Assembly: GCA_958430865.1 (NCBI GenBank)
Contig: CAUDNR010004565.1
Coordinates: forward strand, 23,967 to 35,247
Source of the DNA: Entrophospora sp. SA101
Taxonomy: Eukaryota; Glomeromycota; Glomeromycetes; Entrophosporales; Entrophosporaceae
Length of the DNA stretch: 11,281 nucleotides
Reading direction: 5' to 3'
Made by a program: the position numbers and the translations under genes. Within the stretch, counting starts at the first letter, position 1. Every line of letters starts with the position of its first letter. The notes under the pieces were generated by a model. It made no database searches, was not told where the DNA came from, and saw only the letters and a program-made list of their open reading frames with translations. Positions 1 to 7,969 of the stretch are shown one piece after another.

Positions 1-76
1 GATAGGACAGAAAGTGACTTCTATACTTTTAAAATTTATGCAAAACTTAGGAGGTCTTTAGACCGAGCCAACTATA
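1..76. repeat. Dispersed repeat, copy A
   Basis: This stretch matches 7111-7186 in direct orientation, with about 65 of 76 bases identical and no gap by eye. Both copies start GATAGGACAGAAA and end ...AACTATA, after which similarity stops abruptly. The left edge cannot be judged because the window begins here. It may be the end of a transposon or another family of interspersed repeat; no coding sequence or terminal inverted repeat is visible in it. Confidence 0.7.
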
Positions 77-499
77 GGTTTTTTACTAATTGGTGTAAAC
101 ATGTGATCAAATACTTTTTGTCTAGTGTTGTTATTATTATTATTATTGGTGTACAAAGATTTTTTTTTGTTGATTTTTTTTCTCTTTATTTTTGACAGTC
201 TCCAAGGTGATTCTCTTAAAGAAGGTGTGTTAATAACAGAGATACTATTTATTTTTTATTCGTATGATATATATATTCTTACTTTTTTTATTTGTAGTCT
301 TTTAGTTTATAAATATTTTAATTGGAAACAACGTAAAGCAGATCTTGCTGGGTAAATGAGATCCTTATCATGATAGCAAACGATTGGTAATTGGCTTTTC
401 ATAATCATTAATAATAACAATAATATTAATAAAATGTCAAGGCTATACACTATTGAAAAAAAAAACAATTCAAATGTGCAATGTTTGATTATCGGAAAT
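77..499. other. AT-rich intergenic stretch, no gene seen
   Basis: The stretch is dominated by T runs and TTA triplets, including a short (TTA/TTG)n microsatellite near 128-147. The open frames here are leucine- and phenylalanine-rich products of low-complexity DNA and show no domain, so I do not call a gene. Confidence 0.6.
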
Positions 500-682
500 C
501 TGGCAGACGTTGAAGCACGCACGTTACCTTGAACACTTTACAGTCATTCTCTCATCTTCCTCGTACGCACAAGGCTTACCGACCAAGATTGCCCCGAGGA
601 TATATTGATGTCAACAGAATTCCAGGGGGGGGTGTGCATGGCTCTGGGGTTTGCCGGTTTACCGAGACTGCATCAATAGTCA

Positions 683-1061
683 ATGACTTTCACTAATCTT
701 CCCGGACCAGAGAAGGCTGCTGGCATGTTAGACAAAAAGTTGCAACTGTTGATGAATGTAGCGCCACGTAAACAACCAGATCCATCAAAGCAACAAGATT
801 CTCTGTTTGGTATGTTTCATATAAATTAACCATTTTCCCAAATTTTCTGTTTCTTTTTAATTTTTATTTGACCAACTGAATTTGTTATTTAAATGGGGCA
901 GAGTTGTTGGTGAGTAGGTAGGTATGCCACCAACCAGACAGCAACCCAGGACTCAAAACTCTGAATTCAGGAAAATCCAAAACAAAAACCCAGGTTGCAA
1001 CTTCCTGAGTTGGAGAATTTTCAACCAGTTGCAGACACCAACTTTCTACTGGTTGGAGTAA
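683..1061 (+). pseudogene. Possible small or decayed gene in a GC-richer island, product unknown
   Basis: The region from about 500 to 1240 is visibly richer in G and C than its surroundings. An ATG at 683 opens a frame with ordinary, non-repetitive composition (MTFTNLPGPEKAAGMLDKKL at the N-terminus, later NVAPRKQPDPSKQ). At 810 the frame runs into GTATGT, a plausible fungal donor. A candidate acceptor AG at 920-921 would join it in frame to a glutamine-, asparagine- and proline-rich stretch ending with TAA at 1059-1061, giving about 88 residues. Beyond that stop the same frame stays open to about 1230 and reads protein-like (WSEEKMWESFVQSLPTLWRP), so the stop may be a disabling change. I recognise no family. 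The splice sites are my inference; another acceptor at 900-901 would lead to a quick stop. It could equally be a transposon-derived or fortuitous frame. Confidence 0.22.
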
Positions 1062-1322
1062 TACAAAGCAATCATCACACAAGCACCAACTATCAGCAAT
1101 CAATACCCATATGGAAACAGCCAAGCCTGGTCTGAGGAGAAGATGTGGGAAAGTTTTGTCCAAAGCCTTCCAACATTGTGGCGGCCTTCAAGCTGTGGAA
1201 AAAATTCCATAGTTATTGGGTGGTGTTAGTTAATAGCGCTTAACTTCATTGTTTGTGATAGGAAAGTTTTAATTAAATCTGACACTTTTGACCAACATCA
1301 GATTTATTATTCATAAGGAACT

Positions 1323-1532
1323 ATGAAAATATTTTTTTATTCTTGTGAACCCAGAGATCTGGGTAGACACACATTGTTAAGAGTTTCATTTCTGCATGGC
1401 CTTGGTATTATTACTACCTGGGTGATGCAATTGTTTGTTATGCCAATTATAACATCAAATATATTGAATAATAATCATGACCATTGTGAATATTTGATGG
1501 ATGGAGGCATTCACATGCAAGGAAGTGATTAA
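1323..1532 (+). CDS. Small open frame of 69 codons, hypothetical
   Basis: A frame with an ATG start after TTCATAAGGAACT encodes 69 residues with two weakly hydrophobic stretches (LLRVSFLHGLGIITTW and VMQLFVMPIITSNI). The C-terminal half contains a histidine- and methionine-rich piece. I recognise no family. Its 3' part overlaps a DNA inverted repeat (1453-1499), which makes a non-coding origin as likely as a gene. An A-rich tract follows at about 1590-1600. A fortuitous frame is the leading alternative. Confidence 0.15.
   Translation: MKIFFYSCEPRDLGRHTLLRVSFLHGLGIITTWVMQLFVMPIITSNILNNNHDHCEYLMDGGIHMQGSD
1453..1499. repeat. Inverted repeat, 10-bp arms
   Basis: CATCAAATAT at 1453-1462 is the exact reverse complement of ATATTTGATG at 1490-1499, with a 27-nt spacer. 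It could form an RNA or DNA hairpin; no function can be assigned. Confidence 0.6.
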
Positions 1533-1728
1533 ATAGCTAAGTCACGTTTGTTTTATTAAAGATATATGATTAATTATATTTAAAATATACAAAAAAAAAA
1601 AATGCATTGAATCCGAGACTTTCTTTTGTGCTAATTTAGGGTCCCATCTTTCTTTGCTTATATAATCTATTGGTTCACTTTTTTACTGGTTGAATGATGC
1701 CGAATTGAGTAATGGGGTATATCAGTAA

Positions 1729-1745
1729 ATATCAGAATCTGATAT
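1729..1745. repeat. 17-bp odd palindrome
   Basis: The sequence ATATCAGA-A-TCTGATAT has two perfect 8-bp arms around one central base. Other ATATCAG and CTGATAT words occur nearby, between 1718 and 1796. It is a site-like palindrome, but in DNA this AT-rich it may be chance or the remains of a transposon end. Confidence 0.5.
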
Positions 1746-1965
1746 CTGGCTGATATTTTTTTAAAAAAAATAACCAGGGTGTTGGCATACTGATATTGAA
1801 AGTGCCAATATTTATTTATCGGATATCCTTCTAAAATTAATAGTTAATTATTGGCTTAATTTAATAAACCAATAGCTTTTTTATATTATAGTTAAGTTAT
1901 TTATTAAATATTTCTAAAGCTCTTTATACTAAATAATATTATAATCTTAGTAGTAGTTAGGGTTC

Positions 1966-2040
1966 TATTCAAATAAAACATGCAATAATAATTCAAATAA
2001 AGCAATAATAAATTCGAATAAAACAAATAAAACAAATAAA
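1966..2040. repeat. TTCRAATAAA degenerate repeat
   Basis: Several TTCAAATAAA and TTCGAATAAA words follow one another, then repeated ACAAATAAA. The unit resembles the CGAATAA minisatellite at 2889-3062, suggesting both are pieces of one repeat family. Confidence 0.55.
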
Positions 2041-2053
2041 GTGAAATTTGTAT

Positions 2054-2069
2054 CACCACCACCACCACC
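2054..2069. repeat. (CAC)5 microsatellite
   Basis: Five CAC triplets plus a final C stand in otherwise AT-rich DNA. This is a simple sequence repeat. Confidence 0.85.
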
Positions 2070-2484
2070 TTTTTTAATATACAGGAAAAAAAAAAGTATA
2101 TATAATTCTAATTTTTATAAATATATATATATTAATATATAAATAAAATAAACGAAACAAACATATACTGTATATAATAAAAAATATACAAAAAATATAC
2201 TTGGCTTTATATAATAATATTAATAATACCCGTTATCAAAAACACCACGATTTTTATCATCCTTACCAGCACTACTATTAATATCATTATTATTATCAGT
2301 ACTGATTATAGATGGGCGTCTAAATTGTTTTTGGGGTTGTCTAAAGTCAAAATAGTATTTAGACAAAAATGTCTACAAAGGAAATAGAAAAAAAATGGAA
2401 AATAGATTAAATCTTAATAATGATCAATTGTTTGACTCAAATGCAAATTTTGTTGAATGAAATTAAGGAATTCAAAAAATAATT

Positions 2485-2640
2485 ATTAGATTTATTATTT
2501 TATTTTATAGAAAAAATAACTATATATTAGATTTATTATTTTTTTACTATTCATTTTATATAGAAAATAATTGTTAGATTTATTATTATTGGATTTATTA
2601 TTTTATTATTATTCATTTTATATAAATTTATATTTAATTA
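2485..2640. repeat. Imperfect AT-rich tandem repeat
   Basis: Units built on TTAGATTTATTATTTT, followed by TTCATTTTATATA and sometimes GAAAATAA, recur about three times with insertions. The order is degenerate, so the period cannot be fixed by eye. Confidence 0.5.
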
Positions 2641-2888
2641 TAATTACTTTTCATAACTGATAATCATAATGTTTATATGTTATGTTTATGAATTGTATTT
2701 AATATTCAAAGTTAAAAAATTAAATATATATATTTTTCTTGATCTAGTACGTGCGCTATTAAATGTTGCGTCACACTGCCAAATCTTTAAATCTCAAAAT
2801 AGCAATGATACTCTTTGGTCATAAAATCCCCCGATTCAATCATTTATCGTAATTCGTTATGAATTTGAGTATTCGAATTGAAAGTCTA

Positions 2889-3062
2889 TTCAAATAAATT
2901 TTTAATCGAATAAACGAATATATGAAACGAATAAAAACGAATAATTCGAATAAACAAATAAAACGAATAATTCGAATGGGCGAATAACTCGAATAAACGA
3001 ATAAACGAATAAAACGAAAAATTCTAATAATTTGAATAAACGAATAAATGAAACGAATAACA
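2889..3062. repeat. CGAATAA minisatellite
   Basis: The block is a run of ACGAATAA, TCGAATAA and related words, often as AATTCGAATAA, interspersed with variants such as ATATGAAACGAATAA. Units are 8-12 bases and imperfect. The minus-strand open frame across it (2902-3141) merely translates the repeat into repetitive phenylalanine, leucine and valine words and is not a gene. Confidence 0.85.
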
Positions 3063-3392
3063 ATAAAATAAAATTGTCTTTACATACATATGAGTTAATG
3101 TTAAATTGATGTTTTTTTGGATTTTCGACTTTTGAAGTCAACTATGCGTAATACGCAATAATATTAATAATGTGCCTGAGCTGTCTTTAGTGTCTGAGTT
3201 TGAAGCAACATAGGTTGATCAATATTGCAAATTTCATTTTTCAATTTACATTCTTATCAGAGAAAAAAATGTTGCACGAAAAGATTGTTACACGCAATTC
3301 TCAATTTTATATTTTTACACAATGTCACATGTTAAACTATTATCATCATTATCATCAGAAAGAACAGACTTTCTATATAACATTTATAATGA
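3063..3392. other. 5' flank of the kinase gene
   Basis: This AT-rich stretch precedes the kinase exon and holds no recognised motif beyond small stem-loops (for example GACTT-TTG-AAGTC near 3128 and TGCGT-AAT-ACGCA near 3145). It should hold the promoter or an upstream exon carrying the start codon. I see candidate splice acceptors just downstream, at 3401-3402, 3414-3415 and 3423-3424, but no upstream coding piece that I can support. Confidence 0.4.
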
Positions 3393-4858
3393 AATACATT
3401 AGTTAATTCTGATAGAGAAAGTAGAAAGATTATTTTTTTTCATTGGTCAAAAAAAAACAAGGAGCTTTCTGAAAATGAAAAAGAATATTGTAAAGAAGAG
3501 TTTATTTATGATTTTGAATTAAATAATGCAACTTATAAATTAGGCCAACCAAAAGAATGTAACAAGTGTAAATTGACAAGATACTCTGATAGATTTTGTG
3601 AATGTTGTATTAGTTTACAATTACAGAGTCTTTTCACCACTTGGACATCTGGAAATAACATAATTGATGATTTTATTCAACAATGTCAAATGAAATCATC
3701 TCTGCCAGGCTATATTTTAGAATGGATACCTTTTGAGCAAATTAAAAAAATAACAAAGTTGACAGAAGGTGGATTTAGTTTGATTTTTACTGCTACATGG
3801 ACAAGGGGAACCATTGTTGATTATAATGAAAATAAAAAGGAATTTAGTTATTTTGGGGGTAGAGGGCAACTAATAGTATTAAAAAGTTTAAATGATTCAA
3901 GTAATCCAGGAAAAGCCTTTTTTGATGAGGTTGGTAGTTGTCATTTAAACAATATAAACAATACTGTATTATATAATACTAATTGATTTTATATTTATTT
4001 TCAGGCAGTGAATTATTATAAAATTAAATCACAGACAATTATTCCTTGCTTTGGTATAACTAAATTCCCAGATAATGGAAATTATGCAATAGTTTTATCT
4101 TATTTTAGAGATGGAAATTTAAGGGATTATTTACAAAAAAATCATTTAATTTAACATTAAAAGACAGGGTTACAATCTTTAGATATTTATGCAATGCACT
4201 AGATGATATACATCAGAAAGATTTAATCCATTGTGATCTACATAGTGGTAATATACTTGTGGCAGGAGGTGGTTGTTATATTACAGATTTGGGGCTATGT
4301 GGACCAGTTGATGAAGAGTCATCAAATAAAGTCTATGGAATTGTATCATATGTTTCACCCGAGTTACTTAGAGGCAATAACACAAAAAACACAAAAGAGA
4401 CGGATATCTATAGTGTTGGAATGTTAATGTGGGAAATATTTGCAGACCACCCACCATTTGATGATAGAGCTCACAATCATCGTTTGATTTTTGATATATG
4501 TGCAGAAGATTTACGACCACCAATATTACCTGGAATGCCTGAAGATTATGTACAGATGATGCAGAGGTGTTGGGACATGGATCCATCAAAAAGACCAACA
4601 AGTATAGAGCTTTGGACATTTGCTAGAAATAAACGTAACGAAATTATTAAAAATAATACTGGTAATCATATTACTAGTAGTGATAGTGGTGCTTCACAAC
4701 AAGCACACAAATCACATCAAGATGCATATCAAACAAGTAGAATTTTGGATGAAGAGATTGCTAAATCTAAAAGCTTGAAAAGTTATACAAGTAATGATAG
4801 TTCATTAAATGATCTTGATTTTAACTCTTTTCTATTGAATGTCAACAATGGTGAATAA
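3393..4858 (+). CDS. TKL-type protein kinase of the Glomeromycotina-expanded family, frameshifted
   Basis: A protein kinase likely transferring phosphate to serine, threonine or possibly tyrosine; its substrate is unknown. Numbering from 3393 and assuming one missing base in exon 2, it spans about 463 residues. A CxxC-x9-CxxC cysteine knuckle (C56, C59, C69, C72) may bind zinc. WTSGN is at 84-88 and WIPFEQ at 111-116. The glycine loop lies at about 124-128 (EGGFS), the ATP lysine is K164 (VLK) and a candidate helix-C glutamate is E179. The catalytic loop is HCDLHSGN with D257, so the usual HRD arginine is cysteine. The metal motif is DLG (274-276), SPE is at 297-299, DIYSVG starts at 313 and RCW at 367. 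A polar tail runs from about 381 to 463. All key catalytic residues are present. The frame is open from 3393 but has no ATG before 3690, so the true 5' end, probably another exon, is not resolved. One 75-nt intron interrupts it. Exon 2 breaks at a seven-A run, through either an assembly error or a real disabling change. Confidence 0.85.
3930..4004 (+). other. Kinase intron, 75 nt, phase 0
   Basis: The intron begins GTTGGT and ends TTTTCAG, with TACTAAT at 3977-3983 as a branch site 21 nt before the acceptor. Removing it joins AFFDE to AVNYYKIKS in frame, right at the helix-C glutamate. Without splicing the frame stops at TGA (3984-3986). The donor departs from GTAAGT but no better one keeps the frame. 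Confidence 0.85.
4135..4141 (+). other. Frameshift site in the kinase, A7 homopolymer
   Basis: Exon 2 reads ...GNLRDYLQKNHLI and then stops at 4152-4154, while the conserved continuation (NLTLKDRVTIFRYL) lies in the next frame, from 4148 onward. One more A in this run would bring both halves into one frame across the conserved DYLQ to TLKDR linker. No GT-AG pair nearby could remove the break as an intron. Confidence 0.8.
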
Positions 4859-5410
4859 AATTTTCATTATTAATTAATTAATTGAAACTTATTATCCATT
4901 GATTATTGCTAACAAGATTAATCAATTGATTATAAACATTAGATTATAGTAATAATAGTAAAAGAAAAGATGCGATAAATGACTAATTTAATCTCCACTA
5001 CAAATTTATTATTATCTTTTTTTATTTTATCATTATTTTGTTTTTCAAAGCTAAATTGTAATAATGTTTTGAAATAATAAACTTTTTACAATTTCCTGAT
5101 TCTTGTTAAATGGTGATATTGCGAGGTATCATTTTAACTTTTGGTTACTCTTGTCAGTTAATTCGGTGCTTGTCAATTAGTTAGTTTATGAATTTACTTT
5201 GGTTCTCTCTTTCTTGAACCTAGACAAATATGTTAATGGTACCAGATAACTGTAAATAAATAAAAATGGCCCTTTTGCAATGCTATAAAGTTCATTTTAT
5301 TCGCTTGTGATTGATTTTTTTCAGTTGTTTACTCTTTTTTACATTTATTGGCCGATTGCAAACTCGCTTTGGTTTACTATTTCCGATTATTAACCTTTGA
5401 ACGATACTTC
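4859..5410. other. Kinase 3' flank, AT-rich, no gene seen
   Basis: The stretch probably contains the kinase 3' untranslated region. AATAAA words occur at 4854-4859, overlapping the stop codon, and at 5076-5081, about 220 nt after it; the second is the more plausible polyadenylation signal. No further coding sequence is apparent. Confidence 0.5.
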
Positions 5411-5418
5411 ATTAACAC
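5411..5418. repeat. Target-site duplication, left copy
   Basis: ATTAACAC directly precedes the MITE and is identical to 5599-5606 directly after it. An 8-bp duplication is the signature of hAT superfamily insertion. Confidence 0.85.
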
Positions 5419-5598
5419 TAGTGTTGGTTTCCAAAACTAGAGTTTTGCAACCATTCGAAAGTCAAAAGGTTTTGCCACAAGTCAAAAATAGTTTTGATTT
5501 TGATTTTGGCTATTGACTTTTGACTTAGTTTTGACATATAACTTTTAATTTTAGTTTTGACATTCGCCTCTTTAAAATAGTTTTGGCAACCAACACTA
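5419..5598. mobile_element. hAT-type MITE, 180 bp
   Basis: This is a non-autonomous DNA transposon. Its ends are 21-bp terminal inverted repeats (5419-5439 and 5578-5598) that differ at one base, beginning TAGTGTTGGTT on the left and ending AACCAACACTA on the right. The terminal TAGTG fits the YARNG pattern of hAT ends. Perfect 8-bp duplications ATTAACAC flank it. The interior carries many GTCAAAA and TTTTGAC words on both sides, as expected of subterminal transposase-binding repeats. It has no transposase; the minus-strand open frame across it (5418-5606) is a by-product. It lies about 560 bp downstream of the kinase stop and would need an autonomous hAT element elsewhere in the genome. The intact duplication and close-matching ends suggest a fairly recent insertion. 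Confidence 0.88.
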
Positions 5599-5606
5599 AT
5601 TAACAC
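5599..5606. repeat. Target-site duplication, right copy
   Basis: ATTAACAC here matches 5411-5418 exactly and closes the hAT-type insertion. Confidence 0.85.
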
Positions 5607-6911
5607 ACAACATTAGTCATAACCTTGCTTGCTTGCTTACTAAAGCAAATAAACGTGATTTTTTACCAAAGCTCTGCGATTGTTACCTTTTACAAAGGCA
5701 CCAACTACATTTGTTGATTTTATCAAAATGCTTTAAACAAAGAAAATAAAGACAATGTTCTTATTTTTATTTTAAAAGTTTATTAACGATTAATTTTATT
5801 TATTTCTATCAGAGTTTACATTAATTATTCTTTGCAAGAACCGAAGTTATGCTTTTTCAAGTGAAGACCAGAAGTTACCCTTTTCGTTGATAACTATAAT
5901 AAGGATAAAGATAAAGATGGGTTTATTATTGCAAAGTAACTTAATCAATCAATATTGATTTTATAATTATTTACACAATAATTATAAAAAGCTTTTGCGT
6001 AAATTTCATTTGACAATAATTACACTAAAATTAGTTGACCTTGGAACATAAATGCTGAATCATCAATGATTTGAGTGTGTGTGAACTGAATTTTTATTCT
6101 ATAAAAGAAAAACTTAGCTCCTTGGAAACAACCGATGAAGCAAAGGAGACTCAAGAAAAAAAAGATCTTGGAATATACATTTATAAGTTTTTTTAGGTTT
6201 TATTAGCCTTTAAAGCAATTTACTTGTGTCATTTTTGACTTAATGACAGCGAATTTGACATAATAGTTTTTACAACTTTGGCAAACAACATTAGTATCTA
6301 CTATGTACTAGTCATAGGTTAGTCGAGCAAAAATGTCATGTTGATTATGGTGCCACTTCGTGATGTCATAATTACAGAATCTCTAATGTTATTTTATATA
6401 TTTGTTATAAAAATTATAGGTGGACTGCACGATAAAGGTGAATATTAGTTGGATACAGAGGTGTCAGGGGACTGAAAGTGATGAGAGTATTGAACAGTGT
6501 AAAGTACTTCATAAATTGATAATCTATATCAAGGTTGGGTGACAAAATGTCTCCTTTTCGTCACATGATGAAGTAAACGCAACCGATTTAATTAGCGTTT
6601 TATTATTATCAATTATTCAATAACTATATAGGCGGGTTTTATCGGTCAAGATATATATAATTAGATTGTTAATAGTTAATAATGGAATTTTATTACATGC
6701 AGAAAAAATTTTTTTTGAGTTGTAAATTTTGTTTTATTAAATAAATTTGTTTGATTTTTTCATACATCGTTCATGTTTCCTCTTGATCGTATATCTTAAA
6801 TTGGTCGCGTTTACAATTATTTTGACATTCGTCCTTAAAAAAAAGTTTCACATGATTTTGATTAAAAATTATTTTCCTTACTGCCAAATTTTTAGATATG
6901 ATGGTTGATAT
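5607..6911. other. AT-rich intergenic DNA, no gene seen
   Basis: No frame of useful length or recognisable domain occurs. The stretch contains a strong AT hairpin (5959-5989) and scattered direct and inverted short words only. Confidence 0.6.
5959..5989. repeat. AT hairpin, 13-bp perfect stem
   Basis: TTTTATAATTATT at 5959-5971 pairs perfectly with AATAATTATAAAA at 5977-5989 around a TACAC loop. A 12-bp palindrome, ATCAATATTGAT, lies immediately to the left. It could be a cruciform or an RNA hairpin; I assign no role. Confidence 0.65.
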
Positions 6912-6965
6912 TAGTCTAAATTTAGTAATGATGATCAAAATCTAGTCTAAATTTAGCAATGATCC
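6912..6965. repeat. Short tandem duplication, period 31
   Basis: TAGTCTAAATTTAG followed by YAATGAT occurs at 6912-6932 and again at 6943-6963 with one difference. A third degraded match (TAGTGCTAAATTT) follows at 6966-6978. Confidence 0.65.
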
Positions 6966-7110
6966 TAGTGCTAAATTTCTCATGAACATAGTAAAGTACA
7001 TGTTTTAAAAAAGAATAGAACTCCACAACAAAGAACTTTTTGAGAAAATCTCTTTATTACATTAAAACTAAATACATATTCTATCAATTAATAGAGCTAT
7101 TTTTTTAAAA

Positions 7111-7186
7111 GATAGGACAGAAAATGACTTCTATATTTTTAAAAGTTGCTCAAAATTTAGGAAGTCATTAGACCAAGCTAACTATA
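7111..7186. repeat. Dispersed repeat, copy B
   Basis: This is the second direct copy of the repeat at 1-76, about 85 percent identical by eye. It begins right after TTTTTTTAAAA, and similarity ends at AACTATA. It lies about 65 bp upstream of the candidate LTR, so it may belong to an older insertion at this spot. Confidence 0.7.
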
Positions 7187-7251
7187 ATTATATTTTTATT
7201 TTCTATTTATTATTAATAACGTGTATAATTATTTATTATCCTTTGAATTTG

Positions 7252-7647
7252 TGTTACGTTTTGCGTATTTAATTAGTCAGTAGCACATTTATATTTATTT
7301 AACTTTATTTAGTAAAGATTAATGATGATTCTGCCCGTTCTGGGCAAAAGCATCCAATCTGGACGGAATCGCCCAATTCGGGCTAATATGTAATGAATAT
7401 GTATATAAAGAACTCAATTTCAACCTAATGTAAAAGTAACTTTGTAATAAGTTAATTAGTTTTGACTAAATAAAACTAAATAAATAAAATAAAAGTATTT
7501 TATTTAAACTTTTTATCTTCTTTAACCAAAATTATTTGCTAATCCAAAATCAATTCATTGATCCCCTATTCATTCTGATCCACACAAAAATAAAAATAAT
7601 TGTTATCACCAATTAAAAATATGCTCTCCCAAATTTAATCAGTGACA
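7252..7647 (+). mobile_element. Candidate LTR of a retrotransposon, about 396 bp
   Basis: The stretch starts TGTTA and ends TGACA, matching the TG...CA rule with near-inverted ends. It contains a TATA box (TATATAAAG, 7402-7410) followed by several AATAAA words from 7469, the order expected for U3, R and U5. A possible primer-binding site starts 3 nt after the end. Two GC stem-loops (GCCC-GTTCT-GGGC near 7334 and GCCC-AATTC-GGGC near 7371) stand out in the AT-rich setting. There is no second LTR in the window, no flanking duplication, and no gag or pol that I can recognise downstream. It would therefore be the 5' end of a broken element. The boundaries are inferred from motifs only. Confidence 0.38.
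7402..7410 (+). promoter_or_regulatory. TATA box within the candidate LTR
   Basis: TATATAAAG is followed by AACTCAATTTCAACC, a plausible initiation region. It would drive the retroelement transcript rightwards if the LTR call is right. Confidence 0.35.
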
Positions 7648-7650
7648 ACT

Positions 7651-7667
7651 TGGTGCGAGTTGTGTGG
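7651..7667 (+). other. Possible tRNA primer-binding site
   Basis: TGGTGCGAGTTGTGTGG fits the complement of a tRNA 3' end: TGG for CCA, one discriminator base, seven bases for the acceptor arm and then GTGTG for the T stem. I cannot name the tRNA. The same bases also take part in a small hairpin (ACAACT-TGGTGCG-AGTTGT, 7646-7664), an alternative explanation. Confidence 0.35.
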
Positions 7668-7864
7668 AAATTTACACCAAAGAAGATAAAAAAATCAGAA
7701 ATCTTAATTGAATCTACAGGTTCCTTCAAATTCTTTTTACATTTTATTATTCTTTTATTAATTTTAACTTTAATTTTATTATTTTATTACCTTGCAAGAT
7801 AGCTTTTATTTTTTTCTATTCTATTACCTTTTGAGATCCTTACAAGGATTGATTGAATGAATGT
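7668..7864. other. Leader-like AT-rich stretch
   Basis: This would be the untranslated leader if 7252-7667 is a retroelement 5' end. It contains no ORF and one small stem (ATCCTT-AC-AAGGAT near 7837). Confidence 0.35.
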
Positions 7865-7969
7865 CTCTATAAAACATAACATACGGTAAAACAGTACATG
7901 AACCGTATTGTTTTACGGAATAGGTACGGGAAAAATGTACGGAATCTTCCTGTTAAATGTGCCGAAATG

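Larger units (their letters stand above)
1533..2888. other. AT-rich intergenic DNA with low-complexity repeats, no gene seen
   Basis: This long stretch has no open frame worth calling. It contains a 17-bp near-perfect palindrome (1729-1745), TTCAAATAAA-type repeats at 1966-2040, a CAC microsatellite at 2054-2069, TA-rich tracts at 2095-2160, and a diffuse tandem repeat of TTAGATTTATTATTTT-like units at about 2485-2640. Confidence 0.6.

Noticed and set aside
125..355. Plus-strand hydrophobic open frame resembling a membrane peptide
   Set aside because: It starts with a non-ATG codon in a TTA/TTG microsatellite, and its hydrophobicity is what T-rich DNA always yields.
307..522. Minus-strand open frame of 71 codons
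   Set aside because: It crosses TTA-repeat low-complexity DNA; the leucine and isoleucine runs follow from base composition.
885..1163. Minus-strand open frame of 92 codons
   Set aside because: It is rich in tryptophan, leucine and cysteine with no motif; the opposite strand reads more naturally with a possible splice site, though neither is certain.
2902..3141. Minus-strand open frame of 79 codons
   Set aside because: It translates the CGAATAA minisatellite and gives only repetitive phenylalanine-leucine-valine words.
3200..3406. Plus-strand open frame just before the kinase
   Set aside because: It starts with a non-ATG codon, is in a different frame from the kinase, and shows no family resemblance.
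4091..4175. A second intron in the kinase in place of a frameshift
   Set aside because: No GT-AG pair in this interval restores the frame while keeping the conserved linker; the homopolymer shift is simpler.
4368..4619. Minus-strand open frame inside kinase exon 2
   Set aside because: It is a shadow of the well-supported kinase C-lobe on the other strand.
7334..7383. Two GC stem-loops considered as a tRNA or other structured RNA gene
   Set aside because: The stems are only four base pairs and no cloverleaf or T-loop sequence is present; they fit better as part of the candidate LTR.
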